A stretch of 64,000 nucleotides of DNA from Pectobacterium wasabiae CFBP 3304 (GTDB lineage Bacteria > Pseudomonadota > Gammaproteobacteria > Enterobacterales > Enterobacteriaceae). The DNA lies in assembly GCF_001742185.1 (NCBI RefSeq), contig NZ_CP015750.1, positions 2,108,001 to 2,172,000 on the forward strand, read 5' to 3'. Position numbers and translations under genes: made by a program. Shown here one piece after another: positions 33,346 through 43,721 of the stretch; positions within the stretch are counted from its first letter, which is position 1; every line of letters starts with the position of its first letter. The notes below the pieces were generated by a model. That model ran no database searches. It saw nothing but the letters and a program-made list of their open reading frames with translations, and had not been told where the DNA came from.

Positions 33346-33463
33346 TACGTCAAAAGACACGGGCGGTGGACGCCGACATTTCATGTCGTGAATCTACGGT
33401 GCAGCCCGTATAAGCCGCTATTTTGCGTTATGATGCGTGGGTTGGTGACTAAGGGAAATCGCT

Positions 33464-35833
33464 ATGAAGCAAATTCGTCTGTTGGCTCAGTACTATGTTG
33501 ATTTAATGGTAAAACTGGGGCTTGTCCGTTTTTCACTGCTGCTGGCCTCGGTATTGGTGCTGCTGGCGATGGTGGTGCAAATGGCGGTCACCCTGTTGCT
33601 CAGCGGGGAGGTCGAGAATATCGATGTCGTCCGCTCTATTTTCTTCGGGCTGCTGATTACGCCCTGGGCTGTTTATTTTCTCTCTGTGGTGGTGGAACAG
33701 CTTGAAGAGTCGCGCCAGCGGCTATCGAAGCTGGTGGCGAAGCTGGAAGAGATGCGCCATCGGGATCTGGAGCTGAATGTGCAGCTTCAGGAGAACATCG
33801 CGCAGCTCAATCAGGAAATTGCCGACCGTATCAAAGCGGAAGAGGCTCGTGTGCTGGTGATGAGCCGACTCAAAGAAGAGATGTCCCGCCGCGAACAGGC
33901 ACAAATTGAGCTGGAGCAGCAATCTGCGCTGCTGCGTTCGTTCCTCGATGCCTCGCCAGATCTGGTTTACTACCGTAACGAAGAAAAAGAATTCTCCGGC
34001 TGCAACCGCGCAATGGAGCTGCTGGTAGGCAAAAGCCAGAAGCAACTGATTGGTTTGACGCCGCAGGATGTTTACGCCCCTGATATTGCCGAGAAAGTGA
34101 TGGAGACGGACGAAAAAGTGTTCCGTCATAACGTTTCTCTGACCTACGAACAATGGCTGGTTTATCCCGATGGGCGCAAAGCCTGTTTTGAGCTGCGTAA
34201 AGTGCCGTTTTATGACCGGATGGGCAAACGTCACGGGCTGATGGGATTCGGACGCGATATAACGGAGCGTAAGCGTTACCAGGACGCGTTAGAGAACGCG
34301 AGTAGGGAGAAGACCACTTTTATCTCAACAATCAGCCACGAGCTTCGTACGCCGCTTAATGGCATTGTCGGGTTAAGTCGCATCCTGCTGGATACGCAAC
34401 TTGACCCTGAGCAGCAAAAATACCTGAAAACCATCCACGTCAGCGCGATTACGCTGGGCAATATCTTTAACGACGTGATTGAGATGGACAAACAGGAGCG
34501 TCGCAAGGTGCAACTGGATAATCAGCCGATCGATTTCACCGGTTTTCTGGTGGATCTGGAAAACCTCGGTGGCCTGCTGGCGGAGCCGAAAGGCTTGAAG
34601 CTGATTATGGACCAGCACCAGCCTCTGCCGCAGAAAGTGGTGACCGACGGCACGCGCCTGCGGCAGATTCTATGGAACCTGCTCAGTAACGCGGTGAAAT
34701 TCACACCGAAGGGTGAGAAAGGCGAAAAGGGCGAAATTGTGGTGCGCGTCTGGCATGAAAAAGGCGACCGCCTGCGCTTCGAGGTTGAAGATTCTGGGAT
34801 GGGTATCCCGGCGGATGAATTGGAAAAAATCTTTGCTATGTATTATCAGGTCAAAGACCAGCACGGTGGGAAACCGGCAACGGGCTCGGGAATTGGTCTG
34901 GCGGTGTCGAAGCGTCTGGCGCAGAACATGGGAGGCGATATCCAGGTTTCCAGCATGCAAGGTAAGGGCTCCTGCTTCACCCTGACGGTGATTGCGCCGA
35001 GCGTCGATGAAGCGGGAAGCGGTCTGGAAGACGATGATGACATGCCGCTACCTGCGCTACACGTTCTGCTGGTGGAAGATATCGAATTGAACGTGGTGGT
35101 TGCGCGTTCGGTTCTGGAGAAACTGGGGAATAGCGTAGACGTCGCCATGACCGGACAGGACGCGCTAGATATGTTCGATCCCGATGAGTTCGATCTGGTG
35201 TTACTTGATATTCAACTGCCGGATATGACCGGGCTCGATGTGGCGCGTCAGCTACGTTCGCGTTATGCCAACCGCAATATGCCGCCGCTGGTGGCGCTGA
35301 CGGCGAATGTGCTGAAAGATAAACGCGAATATCTGGATGCGGGTATGGATGACGTGCTCAGCAAACCGCTGTCGGTGCCTGCGCTGACGGCCGTCATTAA
35401 ACAATATTGGGATAATCACACGGTGTGGGCGGAAGAACCTGTGGCTGAGGACGGTGATGAAATGGCAAAAGCAAAAGAAGATCTGCTGGATATCCCGATG
35501 CTGGAGCAGTATCTGGATTTGGTGGGGCCGAAATTGATTCATCAGAGCCTGGAGATGTTTGAGCAGATGATGCCGGGCTATCTGGCGATTCTGGATTCCA
35601 ACATGACGGCACGCGATCAGAAAGGCATTACGGAAGAAGGTCACAAAATTAAAGGGGCGGCGGGTTCCGTTGGGTTGCGGCATCTGCAACAGATTGCTCA
35701 GCAGATTCAGACTTCATCGCTACCAGCATGGTGGGATAACGTACAGGAATGGGTCGATGAGCTTAAGCACGACTGGCGTCATGACGTTCAGGTACTGCGT
35801 GATTGGGTAGCAAAAGCAGAAAAAGAGTCCTGA
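33464..35833 (+). CDS. arcB: Aerobic respiration control sensor kinase ArcB
   Basis: ArcB is the tripartite kinase that senses quinone redox state and phosphorylates ArcA. Two TM helices (about 23-47 and 58-77) are followed by a coiled coil, a PAS domain with redox cysteines Cys180 and Cys241, HisKA with His292 (STISHELRTPLNG), HATPase, a receiver with Asp582 (LLDIQLPDMTG) and an HPt domain with His727 (HKIKGAAGS). The 789 residues exceed the 778 of E. coli; part of this is a GEKGEKGE repeat in the ATPase domain. All phosphorelay residues are intact. Confidence 0.98.
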   Translation: MKQIRLLAQYYVDLMVKLGLVRFSLLLASVLVLLAMVVQMAVTLLLSGEVENIDVVRSIFFGLLITPWAVYFLSVVVEQLEESRQRLSKLVAKLEEMRHRDLELNVQLQENIAQLNQEIADRIKAEEARVLVMSRLKEEMSRREQAQIELEQQSALLRSFLDASPDLVYYRNEEKEFSGCNRAMELLVGKSQKQLIGLTPQDVYAPDIAEKVMETDEKVFRHNVSLTYEQWLVYPDGRKACFELRKVPFYDRMGKRHGLMGFGRDITERKRYQDALENASREKTTFISTISHELRTPLNGIVGLSRILLDTQLDPEQQKYLKTIHVSAITLGNIFNDVIEMDKQERRKVQLDNQPIDFTGFLVDLENLGGLLAEPKGLKLIMDQHQPLPQKVVTDGTRLRQILWNLLSNAVKFTPKGEKGEKGEIVVRVWHEKGDRLRFEVEDSGMGIPADELEKIFAMYYQVKDQHGGKPATGSGIGLAVSKRLAQNMGGDIQVSSMQGKGSCFTLTVIAPSVDEAGSGLEDDDDMPLPALHVLLVEDIELNVVVARSVLEKLGNSVDVAMTGQDALDMFDPDEFDLVLLDIQLPDMTGLDVARQLRSRYANRNMPPLVALTANVLKDKREYLDAGMDDVLSKPLSVPALTAVIKQYWDNHTVWAEEPVAEDGDEMAKAKEDLLDIPMLEQYLDLVGPKLIHQSLEMFEQMMPGYLAILDSNMTARDQKGITEEGHKIKGAAGSVGLRHLQQIAQQIQTSSLPAWWDNVQEWVDELKHDWRHDVQVLRDWVAKAEKES

Positions 35834-36013
35834 TTTGGTATTTGGGCTGATTCAGTGTGCTGCGGCCACAAGGATGTGGCGAGTAACGCGGTTAGAAATT
35901 TTTTTTCGTATCACATGACATCATGTAAAAAATGCAGAACGGCGTCAGATTGAGTGGTGTTTACGATGAAGAGGGATGGGGAATGCGAGGGCTTTGCACG
36001 TTTCCATACGGTA

Positions 36014-36122
36014 GAACAAAATGACCCCGGCCGAAGCCGGGGTGCGCGAATTATGCGCCAACACCAGGGAAAACATGCACCTGCATTTAGATCTCAGGGT
36101 TTGTAAACTCGCAAGTGCGGAT
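36014..36122 (-). ncRNA. arcZ: Small RNA ArcZ
   Basis: ArcZ is an Hfq-dependent sRNA that activates rpoS and represses motility and other genes after processing to its 3' half. On the minus strand the conserved 3' part is clear: TTTCCCTGGTGTTGGCGCA, then ATTCGCGCACCCCGGC, a terminator stem (ACCCCGGC/GCCGGGGT at 36024-36043) and TCATTTTGTTC. The location between arcB and elbB and the antisense orientation to arcB match E. coli. The 5' half is not conserved with E. coli, so the 5' end is approximate. The rest of 35834-36339 shows no other gene. Confidence 0.88.
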
Positions 36123-36339
36123 ATTCGTGTCTTTAACGTGTCTTAACTACAACAACTTACAACAGTAACTAAAGAACTTACAACAACAAGTAAAGCCCAA
36201 GTACTGTACATCTTCATCAAGCAACAAAATAGCAAATGTGGAAATCTTTGTTACAAGAATCATTAAAATGTGTGATGTAGATTAGTGTTTGTCAATTAAA
36301 AAATCAATTAGTTGATGTAATGAAATGAAGGAAAAGATG

Positions 36340-36993
36340 ATGAAACGAGTCGGCATTGTCCTCAGTGGCTGTGGTGTTTATGACGGTTCAGAGATTCATG
36401 AAGCCGTGTTGACGTTACTCGCGCTGGATCGCGCGGGCGCACAGGCGGTTTGCTTTGCGCCAGATAAGCCGCAATTACAGGTGGTTAATCATCTGACGGG
36501 TGACGTAACTGGCGAGAATCGCAACGTTTTAGCAGAATCAGCACGGATCGCCAGAGGAAATGTCCAGCCGCTTTCTGCTGCGAATGCACAAGATTTAGAC
36601 GCGCTGATTGTGCCGGGTGGTTTTGGCGCTGTGAAAAATTTAAGCGACTTTTTTACGCAGGGTTCGGCCTGTCAGATCGATGAAATGCTGCAATTGCTCA
36701 CACGGGAAATTTATAAGCAAAGTAAACCAATTGGTTTGCTTTGCATCTCGCCCGTGTTGCTGCCGAAGATTCTGGGTGTACCTGTTCGCGTAACCATTGG
36801 TAACGATATCGATACCGCTGAGGCCGTCGAAGAGATGGGTGGTATCCACGTCGTTTGTCCGGTCGATGATATCGTGGTGGATGAGGAACATAAAATCGTG
36901 ACGACACCGGCCTATATGTTGGCTAACTCCATCAGCGAAGCAGCACAAGGCATTGATAAGCTCGTTGCCCGCGTATTGGATCTCACCGAATGA
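36340..36993 (+). CDS. elbB: Glyoxalase-like isoprenoid-linked protein ElbB
   Basis: ElbB belongs to the DJ-1/PfpI-like class I amidotransferase fold and has been given glyoxalase III-like activity in E. coli; its physiological role is unclear. The core is [20 protein letters not shown] at the start, [15 protein letters not shown] in the middle and the elbow cysteine in [13 protein letters not shown] choose ATG 36340 (217 aa, as in E. coli) because AAGGA at 36328-36332 is seven bases upstream; two earlier ATGs are in frame. Its stop overlaps the mtgA start by 4 bp. Confidence 0.94.
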   Translation: MKRVGIVLSGCGVYDGSEIHEAVLTLLALDRAGAQAVCFAPDKPQLQVVNHLTGDVTGENRNVLAESARIARGNVQPLSAANAQDLDALIVPGGFGAVKNLSDFFTQGSACQIDEMLQLLTREIYKQSKPIGLLCISPVLLPKILGVPVRVTIGNDIDTAEAVEEMGGIHVVCPVDDIVVDEEHKIVTTPAYMLANSISEAAQGIDKLVARVLDLTE

Positions 36994-37724
36994 GGTGGAA
37001 CCGAAGGCGTGGAGGCTTACTCACGTGGCTGAAGCGTCTGGTTGTTAGAAGTGTATTGGCTGTCGTCGGTGCGTGGCTAGCTGGCATCCTGCTGTTTTCC
37101 TTTCTGCCCGTACCGTTTTCTGCGGTAATGGCCGACAGGCAGGTCAGTGCGTGGCTGAACGGCGAGTTTTCCTATGTTGCCCATTCAGACTGGGTGGCAA
37201 TGGACGATATCGCACCGGAAATGGCGCTGGCGGTGATGGCGGCAGAAGACCAAAAATTTCCCCAGCATTGGGGCTTCGATATTGATGCGATTGGTCGGGC
37301 ACTGAAACACAACGAGCGCAACACGCAGCGGGTTCGCGGTGCGTCTACGCTGTCACAGCAGATGGTGAAGAATCTGTTCTTGTGGGATGGGCGCAGTTGG
37401 GTGCGTAAGGGGCTTGAGGCGGGTATTACCACTGGGGTGGAGCTGGTCTGGACAAAACGGCGGATTCTTACCGTGTATCTTAATATCGCTGAATTTGGCC
37501 CCGGGATTTTTGGCGTGGAAGCGGCCGCCAGACGTTATTTCAACAAACCTGCCAGCAGGCTGACTGCAAGCGAGGCTGCTTTGCTGGCGGCGGTGCTGCC
37601 TAACCCCATTCGTTTTCGCGTCAATGCGCCCTCCAGCTATGTCATTCAACGTCAGCAGTGGATTTTGCGCCAGATGCGGCAGATGGGTGGCGAGGCGTTT
37701 TTGCGAGATAACAACCTGAATTAA
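36990..37724 (+). CDS. mtgA: Monofunctional peptidoglycan glycosyltransferase MtgA
   Basis: MtgA polymerises lipid II into glycan strands at the periplasmic face of the inner membrane. A TM anchor lies at about 20-40 ([20 protein letters not shown]). The GT51 domain follows with catalytic Glu86 ([15 protein letters not shown]), [17 protein letters not shown], and [20 protein letters not shown]. The 244 residues match the family. The ATGA overlap with elbB indicates translational coupling. Confidence 0.97.
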   Translation: MRWNRRRGGLLTWLKRLVVRSVLAVVGAWLAGILLFSFLPVPFSAVMADRQVSAWLNGEFSYVAHSDWVAMDDIAPEMALAVMAAEDQKFPQHWGFDIDAIGRALKHNERNTQRVRGASTLSQQMVKNLFLWDGRSWVRKGLEAGITTGVELVWTKRRILTVYLNIAEFGPGIFGVEAAARRYFNKPASRLTASEAALLAAVLPNPIRFRVNAPSSYVIQRQQWILRQMRQMGGEAFLRDNNLN

Positions 37725-37795
37725 TCAGCCTTACACGTTTAGTATACCGAGAATTTTTTGCGTTAACGGTCGTGTTTTCGACATCAGGAGAAAGT

Positions 37796-39091
37796 ATGCG
37801 GTTACGTTATTGGTCAGGTTTACTGGTTGTCTTGTGTTGTGTGACCTCTGGTGTCCGTGCGGACGCGGAGCCTAACGTGTCATCCCCCGATAATCCCTAC
37901 GCCTTCTTACAGTCGTCTCAGCTATCCGCAGTAAAGCAGCAACTTCAGCAGAAAACGGAAAAACCGCAGACGCGAATGGCGTATGAGCAGCTTATTTCGG
38001 AAGCCGACCGTGCGCTGAAAAGTGATAACCCTAGCGTGACGGAAAAGAAAACCACGCCACCCAGTGGTTCAAAGCATGATTATTTGAGCCTCAGCGCCTA
38101 CTGGTGGCCCGATCTCGACAAAGCTGATGGTTTGCCTTGGATCCGTCGTGATGGGCAGGTAAACCCTGCCAGCAAGGATGAGGAGACGGATGGGGTAAGG
38201 CTGGCAAAATTTACTGCCCAAACGCAGGCGTTGACGCTGGCGTGGTATTTCTCTGGAAAACAGGCGTATGCCGATAAGGCCATGTCGATGATTCGTAGCT
38301 GGTTTATCGACCCTGATACGCGGATGAACCCTAATCTCGATTTTGCGCAGGGTGTACCTGGTATTGCTCCAGGCAGGGGATCGGGCGTGCTGGACGGACG
38401 CTATTTCTCCACCCGTATTGTCGATTCTCTGATTATGCTGCGTCAGGCACCAGGCTGGACGACGCAGGATGAGCAGCCGATGCAGAAATGGATGAGTGAT
38501 TATCTACACTGGTTGCAAACCAGTAAATTGGGGAAAAAAGAGGCAACAGCCAAGAATAACCACGGTAGCTGGTATACCGTACAGGTTGCTGGCATCGCCT
38601 GGTATCTGGGAAAAATCGACGTGGTGAAATCCATGGCGCAATTGCAGCGAGAGAAATTGGATCATCAACTGCAACCGGATGGTTCTCAGCCAGAGGAACT
38701 GGCGCGTACTCGTTCTTTCCATTACAGCTACTTCAATCTTCAGGCGATAACAGATATGGCTATTCTGGCTTCCCGTATCGGGGAGAATATCTGGCAGTAC
38801 CAAACGCCGAAGGGAAGCAGTGTGATAAAAGCGCTGGATTTTATGGCCCCGTATCTGGATGAAAACAAAGCATGGCCGCGCAAGACGATGGACAGGCAAA
38901 GCAGCCGCCTTATCCCGCTGTTATCGCAGGCGGAGCGGAGTTTGAAAACGCCACGTTACCAGTTGCAAATCAAGCAGGCGGGCTTTGCTGAATTGCTTAC
39001 CGGCGAGGCGAGTGCGCGCGATAAAGAACCGAGTCATATTAGCGTTGAAACGCGCCGTGCACTCTGGCTGCTTAATTCTGTAAGAGGTTGA
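37796..39091 (+). CDS. Secreted alginate-lyase-family protein (PF05426-type)
   Basis: This protein has the alginate lyase (alpha/alpha toroid) domain found in PL5 and related lyase families that cut uronate-containing polysaccharides by beta-elimination. A signal peptide covers about 1-24. The catalytic-looking signature NNHGSWY is at 254-260 (Asn255, His256), and Arg306, His309 and Tyr310 lie in TRSFHYSYFNLQA. ATG 37796 with AGGAG upstream gives 431 residues. It stands alone between mtgA and dolP. The substrate may be a plant or bacterial polyuronate or glucuronan; the sequence does not decide. Confidence 0.83.
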   Translation: MRLRYWSGLLVVLCCVTSGVRADAEPNVSSPDNPYAFLQSSQLSAVKQQLQQKTEKPQTRMAYEQLISEADRALKSDNPSVTEKKTTPPSGSKHDYLSLSAYWWPDLDKADGLPWIRRDGQVNPASKDEETDGVRLAKFTAQTQALTLAWYFSGKQAYADKAMSMIRSWFIDPDTRMNPNLDFAQGVPGIAPGRGSGVLDGRYFSTRIVDSLIMLRQAPGWTTQDEQPMQKWMSDYLHWLQTSKLGKKEATAKNNHGSWYTVQVAGIAWYLGKIDVVKSMAQLQREKLDHQLQPDGSQPEELARTRSFHYSYFNLQAITDMAILASRIGENIWQYQTPKGSSVIKALDFMAPYLDENKAWPRKTMDRQSSRLIPLLSQAERSLKTPRYQLQIKQAGFAELLTGEASARDKEPSHISVETRRALWLLNSVRG

Positions 39092-39145
39092 TTATATTAA
39101 GTTATGGTTCTGGCGGGGAAAATGCGCTTTCGTCGCACAGAGCTA

Positions 39146-39179
39146 AAAAAACCGCTGATAGAGACATCAGCGGTTTTTG
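39146..39179. terminator. Bidirectional terminator, alginate-lyase-family gene / dolP
   Basis: The stem AAAAACCGCTGAT/ATCAGCGGTTTTT with an AGAGAC loop lies between convergent genes and has A- and T-runs on both sides. Confidence 0.9.
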
Positions 39180-39196
39180 TTCGTAAAAGCGTCGTA

Positions 39197-39769
39197 TTAT
39201 TGCAGGTAGGTAAAGGCTGTCGTCACGTGCTTAACACCGCCAACCTTACTGGCAATTTCTGCGGCGGAAGTGCCTTCACGCGGTGTCACCAAACCTAACA
39301 GGAAGACTTCGCTGTTTTCCGTGGTGACTTTTACGTTAGAGGACTTAACCGTGTCGCTTGCCAGAATCTGTGAGCGAACTTTGGTGGTGATCCAGGTATC
39401 CAGAGAGGCGGTTCCCATTGAAACCGGGGTGCCTTGACGTATTTCGTTGTAGACTTCGACTGCACCTTCCACGCCGAGGGCGATTTGTTTAGCCCGGCTT
39501 GCCATCTCTGTGCTTGGAGCCTGCCCCGTTAACAGAACTTTCCCCTGATAAGCCGTCGCAACGATACGGGCATCTTTTTTCAACTGCTCGTCTTTGCTGA
39601 TTGCATTCGTCACGCGGACTTCCAGTGTGCCATCGTCAACCTGCGTGCCGACGGTACGCGGGTCGGTAGCCGTTTTGGTCGCCACAGCACTGCCAACCGC
39701 GACAACCCCGACACAGCCTTGTAGCAGCAGGGCGATAGACAGCACGGCAAATGCAAAACTTATCCTCAT
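39197..39769 (-). CDS. dolP: Outer-membrane BON-domain lipoprotein DolP (YraP)
   Basis: DolP is a division- and outer-membrane-associated lipoprotein with two BON domains that bind anionic phospholipid; it supports BamA function and envelope integrity. The lipobox LLLQGC places the acylated cysteine at residue 19 from ATG 39767-39769, which has AGGAG upstream. The two BON domains (about 45-115 and 122-190) are evident, with GKVLLTGQAPS and SEVFLLGLVTPRE. The in-frame ATG five codons upstream is less well placed. It lies behind diaA on the same strand; the longer frame overlaps its stop. Confidence 0.95.
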   Translation of the reverse strand: MRISFAFAVLSIALLLQGCVGVVAVGSAVATKTATDPRTVGTQVDDGTLEVRVTNAISKDEQLKKDARIVATAYQGKVLLTGQAPSTEMASRAKQIALGVEGAVEVYNEIRQGTPVSMGTASLDTWITTKVRSQILASDTVKSSNVKVTTENSEVFLLGLVTPREGTSAAEIASKVGGVKHVTTAFTYLQ

Positions 39770-39780
39770 GTAGTGCTCCT

Positions 39781-40371
39781 TCAATCGTTCTGGTGTGGAA
39801 AAAGTGTGTTATCAATCAAATCGCACAGGCAATTTACTGTCAACATGTGCATTTCCTGAATACGGGCGCTGCGGTGTGACGGGATGCGAATTTCCACATC
39901 CTGCGGCCCGAGCAACCCGGCCAGTTCTCCGCCATCGTAGCCGGTCAAGGCGACAATCGTCATGTCACGGGTAACGGCAGATTCTACGGCTTTAACAATA
40001 TCGCGGCTGTTGCCACGGGTTGAAATTGCCAGTAGTACGTCGCCTGCCTGACCTAACGCTCTGACTTGTTTGGCATAGACTTCTTCATGCAAGCGGTCAT
40101 TGGCTATCGCAGTTAAGACCACATTATCTGCATTTAGTGCGATGGCGGGTAAGCTGGGGCGCTCTGCTTCAAAGCGGTTAATCATGCTGGCGGCAAAGTG
40201 CTGTGAATTGGCTGCCGATGTTCCGTTACCGCAGCACAAAATTTTGTTGCCGTTTAGCAGAGATTGCACCATTGCAATCGCGCCACGGGAAATAGCGTCA
40301 GGCAAGGCTTCTGCCGCTGCAATCTGCGTTTGAATACTCTCGGTAAAACAAACTTTTATTCTATCCAGCAC
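39781..40371 (-). CDS. diaA: DnaA initiator-associating protein DiaA
   Basis: DiaA is a homotetrameric SIS-fold protein that binds DnaA at oriC and times replication initiation. The sequence of 196 residues is nearly that of E. coli ([16 protein letters not shown] start; [35 protein letters not shown]). The start codon is GTG at 40369-40371. It follows yraN and precedes dolP, the conserved order lpoA-yraN-diaA-dolP. Confidence 0.97.
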   Translation of the reverse strand: MLDRIKVCFTESIQTQIAAAEALPDAISRGAIAMVQSLLNGNKILCCGNGTSAANSQHFAASMINRFEAERPSLPAIALNADNVVLTAIANDRLHEEVYAKQVRALGQAGDVLLAISTRGNSRDIVKAVESAVTRDMTIVALTGYDGGELAGLLGPQDVEIRIPSHRSARIQEMHMLTVNCLCDLIDNTLFPHQND

Positions 40372-40412
40372 GTTGAGTTAACCTACGTAAATTGAAATCC
40401 ATCAAGGATGTA

Positions 40413-40832
40413 TTATCCCTGTGCAGCAAAGGCATTGGGGAGCCAGTTGAACTCTTTGCCCGTAATAGCCAGCACGTCAAAACGGCAATCTACCGTGTCA
40501 AAACTGGCGCCTCGCTGCGCTAACCACACGGCAGCGGCATGCAGCAACCGCTGCTGTTTGCGTCGGGTGATGCTGGCTGCCGCATCGCCAAAATGCGCGT
40601 TGCGCCGATAGCGTACTTCGACAAACACCCAGATATGGCGATCGCGCATGATCAAATCCAGTTCACCGCCGCGTAGCGTAACATTCGCGGCGGTGAAGGT
40701 CAGGCCCGCGCGTTCAAGATAGCGCCGAGCTTGCTGTTCGTAAACTGCGCCAGCGGCTCGCTGATTCAGAGAACGGGTACCAACTGGCCCTGACGGTATT
40801 GCTGCCAGGTTAACTGCCGATTGATCGTGCAA
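40413..40832 (-). CDS. yraN: UPF0102 nuclease-fold protein YraN
   Basis: YraN has the restriction-endonuclease-like fold of UPF0102; its substrate is not established here. The putative catalytic motif is [10 protein letters not shown] ... FVEVRYRR (Asp/Glu-x-Lys-like). The length is 139 residues from a TTG at 40830-40832, but no ATG or GTG is available near the E. coli-like start, and the region overlaps the 3' end of lpoA by 67 bp. The true start may be one of several non-ATG codons closer to [15 protein letters not shown]. It lies in the lpoA-yraN-diaA-dolP block. Confidence 0.87.
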   Translation of the reverse strand: MHDQSAVNLAAIPSGPVGTRSLNQRAAGAVYEQQARRYLERAGLTFTAANVTLRGGELDLIMRDRHIWVFVEVRYRRNAHFGDAAASITRRKQQRLLHAAAVWLAQRGASFDTVDCRFDVLAITGKEFNWLPNAFAAQG

Positions 40833-42772
40833 TCCGGCCCTGCGCTTAACATTCCTGTTGCACCAGGAATCTGGTGGCCTGGAATTTGGCGCATTTCACC
40901 AAAGTGGCTGGCGAGCGTCCAAGCATCCATCCCCATGGCATACAGGCGGACTAACGAGTAATCATTTTTAAACTGGCTGCTGACCTGTTGCATCAGCGCC
41001 GGGTTTGCGCCGGCTAACAGCGGGATATCACTGAACTGTAAACCTTCCATTTCGAGGCGGAAGTCAGGGCCTAATCCAGCCTGGAAGCTGCGTGAGCTGG
41101 CGTAGAGCGCAGGACGAGCGCGTGACGTGGTACGCATATCGATCATCGGCTTAATTAGTGCCAACTCATCCGGTGTGGCGATGATATAGACCGCATCGAC
41201 ATTACCGCTGACGGACGAACTGGCCGTTGGTTGAACCTGTGATGGGATAGTCAGCCCACCGATGGTGGTACCCGCCTGTGTCTGCTGCTGCGATAGGTTA
41301 ACGGGCTGGCCGTTCAGGCTTAAACCTGCGCCGCTATTGATGGCTTGTTTTAACTCTGCCGAATTACCAAAGCGTTGTTGCAGAGAGCTGGTACCGCTTT
41401 GCTGGTTCCAGGCCTGCGCGAAGGCGTTGATGATACGGTCACCCAGCGCACCACGAGGGGCTAAGACCAGAGGCTGCTGTTTACCCTGCTGGTGGATAAA
41501 TTTTGCCGCGTCTCTGGCCTCATCTTCTGGCGAGAGCGCGAAATAGCAGATGTTAGGGCTATTTTCGACGCGTTCCGGCTGGTTCAGTGCCAAAATATTC
41601 AGCGGCGACTGGCTGCTCGCCAACTGATCCACTTCATTTTTCAGCAGTGGACCGATAACCAGCGATGCGCCATCCTGTTGTGCCTGTGTGAGAATATTGG
41701 CCAGCGGTTGTGAAGAGGTGTCATATACTTTTACCGGGAGCGAGCTGGACAGCCCGGCGCCAGTGGCCTGTGTTGCAGGTGCTGGCACCGCCTGATCGCT
41801 GTATGGCGCGGGTGATTGAGCGTTCTGACCATCTGATGGTGAGGTTACCTGTCCGGCTTGTGCGGTATCCGTTGGCGGTGCGACGGGCGCAGAGACGGAC
41901 ATGGTGGCTATCTGACCATTCTTTGCTGCGTTAAAACCTTGCTGGATAGCATTAGCGAAAACCTGTGCCTGGCCGTTAAGCGGTAACAGCAGCGCGATGC
42001 TATTTACAGCCGATGGCTGATAATTGACGACCTGATTTAACTGCATAGGCAGGTTTTTCGCGGCAGGATGATGTGGATAACGGGTTTTCCAGTCCTGAAT
42101 CGCGCTCTGTAATTGGTCAGGAGACTCGCGGTTGTTCTGGTAGTTATTCAGCAAATCCACCCAGCCCTGAAGCACGTTTTCATCCGCGTTAATCAGCAGC
42201 GCCCCAGACTCCTGTGGTGACATTTGCGTCAATGCCAGCCAGGTCTGATCGAGATTCATCTGGTGCTCGTCGCCTTTCAGTAGCGGCTCCTGCGCGATGT
42301 AGGCCCGCAGCAGCTCAATGGAAGGACGCCCTTGTGCCGTTTTGATTTGTGTCTGGTAGTAACGCTGCTTCTGCTGGTCGGAAAGCGCACTCACATCAAG
42401 CTGGCTCAGCGCTGCCTTGGCCGCATCCATATTGTTTTGGGCGGCGGACAGTTCCGCACTGAGTAACTGCTGTTCTTGCTTTTGCGCCGCGCTCAGTTTT
42501 TCTGGCAGGGTGCTGAACTGCTGGCTTGCCTGCGGGGCTTTTCCTTCCTGTAACAGGGAACGAATAGCAAGTAATTGCCAGTCAGCCTTGTTATTATCGC
42601 TACTTTGCTGCATCTGTTGCAGATAATAATCGGATGATGCGTCAGCTTTGCCCTGAACCTCGGGTGGCGGGCTCTGCGGTGCATGGCTTGGACAGCCTGC
42701 GAGAAACAGTGCCGCTAACAAAACAGGGATAACACGCCCTGCCTGGGTACGGACTAAATGAAAGGGAAGCAT
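40766..42772 (-). CDS. lpoA: Penicillin-binding protein activator lipoprotein LpoA
   Basis: LpoA is the outer-membrane lipoprotein that reaches through peptidoglycan to activate PBP1A. The lipobox LFLAGC puts the acylated cysteine at 27. The N-terminal domain (about 35-250) is helical and TPR-like. The C-terminal domain (about 255-665) has a periplasmic-binding-protein fold and is interrupted near 295-340 by a low-complexity Ala/Pro/Gln-rich stretch ([16 protein letters not shown]). The length is 668 residues. It is divergent from rsmI across 61 bp. Confidence 0.96.
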   Translation of the reverse strand: MLPFHLVRTQAGRVIPVLLAALFLAGCPSHAPQSPPPEVQGKADASSDYYLQQMQQSSDNNKADWQLLAIRSLLQEGKAPQASQQFSTLPEKLSAAQKQEQQLLSAELSAAQNNMDAAKAALSQLDVSALSDQQKQRYYQTQIKTAQGRPSIELLRAYIAQEPLLKGDEHQMNLDQTWLALTQMSPQESGALLINADENVLQGWVDLLNNYQNNRESPDQLQSAIQDWKTRYPHHPAAKNLPMQLNQVVNYQPSAVNSIALLLPLNGQAQVFANAIQQGFNAAKNGQIATMSVSAPVAPPTDTAQAGQVTSPSDGQNAQSPAPYSDQAVPAPATQATGAGLSSSLPVKVYDTSSQPLANILTQAQQDGASLVIGPLLKNEVDQLASSQSPLNILALNQPERVENSPNICYFALSPEDEARDAAKFIHQQGKQQPLVLAPRGALGDRIINAFAQAWNQQSGTSSLQQRFGNSAELKQAINSGAGLSLNGQPVNLSQQQTQAGTTIGGLTIPSQVQPTASSSVSGNVDAVYIIATPDELALIKPMIDMRTTSRARPALYASSRSFQAGLGPDFRLEMEGLQFSDIPLLAGANPALMQQVSSQFKNDYSLVRLYAMGMDAWTLASHFGEMRQIPGHQIPGATGMLSAGPDCTINRQLTWQQYRQGQLVPVL

Positions 42773-42833
42773 ACTGTATCCAGTGGTTTCTTTTAAAGAT
42801 GCTCAATATTAAATCGGCAACCCGGATGAAACA

Positions 42834-43721
42834 ATGAATCAAGACCAACAAGCAAACATTTCTGCATCTACCCTCTATATTGTCCCCACACCAATCGGCA
42901 ATCTGGGCGACATCACGCAGCGTGCGCTGGCGGTATTGGCAAGCGTTGATCTGATCGCCGCAGAGGATACCCGCCATACCGGTTTGCTGTTACAACATTT
43001 TGCGATTAATGCGCGACTGTTCGCATTACACGATCACAACGAACAACAAAAAGCGGATGTGCTACTGGCTAAATTGCAGTCAGGGCAAAGCATCGCGCTG
43101 GTTTCAGATGCGGGCACACCGTTGATTAACGACCCCGGTTACCATTTGGTTCGGCGCTGCCGCGAAGCGGGCGTGCGCGTGGTGCCACTGCCGGGCGCTT
43201 GTGCAGCGATAACGGCGCTCTCCGCGTCCGGTCTGGCGTCTGACCGTTTTTGCTATGAAGGTTTTTTGCCCGCTAAAACCAAAGGGCGTAAAGATAAGCT
43301 GCGTGAGCTAGGGGAAGAAACCCGCACGCTGATTTTCTACGAATCCACACATCGTCTTTTGGACAGCTTGCAGGATATCAGCGAGGTGCTGGGGGCTGAG
43401 CGCTATGTGGTGCTAGCACGCGAGATCACCAAAACCTGGGAGTCGATTCACGGTGCACCTGTAGGCGAATTGCTTGCCTGGGTGAAAGAAGATGAGAATC
43501 GCCGCAAAGGGGAGATGGTGCTGATTGTCGAAGGGCATCAGATTGATGATAGTGCGCTCTCTTCTGAGGCACTGCGCACGCTAGCGCTATTGCGTGCCGA
43601 ACTGCCGCTGAAGAAAGCGGCGGCGCTGGCGGCTGAAATTCACGGCGTGAAGAAAAACGCGCTTTACCGCTATGGGCTGGAACAAGAAGGCGATAGTGGT
43701 GAATCGGGGGATGACAAGTAG
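42834..43721 (+). CDS. rsmI: 16S rRNA (cytidine1402-2'-O)-methyltransferase
   Basis: RsmI methylates the 2'-O of C1402 in the decoding centre of 16S rRNA using S-adenosylmethionine. It has the tetrapyrrole-methylase fold: [19 protein letters not shown] near 13-31, [26 protein letters not shown] and [15 protein letters not shown]. The 295 residues fit the family. The stop codon lies inside the rnpB promoter spacer, so the two genes are packed with no spare DNA. It is divergent from lpoA. Confidence 0.97.
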   Translation: MNQDQQANISASTLYIVPTPIGNLGDITQRALAVLASVDLIAAEDTRHTGLLLQHFAINARLFALHDHNEQQKADVLLAKLQSGQSIALVSDAGTPLINDPGYHLVRRCREAGVRVVPLPGACAAITALSASGLASDRFCYEGFLPAKTKGRKDKLRELGEETRTLIFYESTHRLLDSLQDISEVLGAERYVVLAREITKTWESIHGAPVGELLAWVKEDENRRKGEMVLIVEGHQIDDSALSSEALRTLALLRAELPLKKAAALAAEIHGVKKNALYRYGLEQEGDSGESGDDK

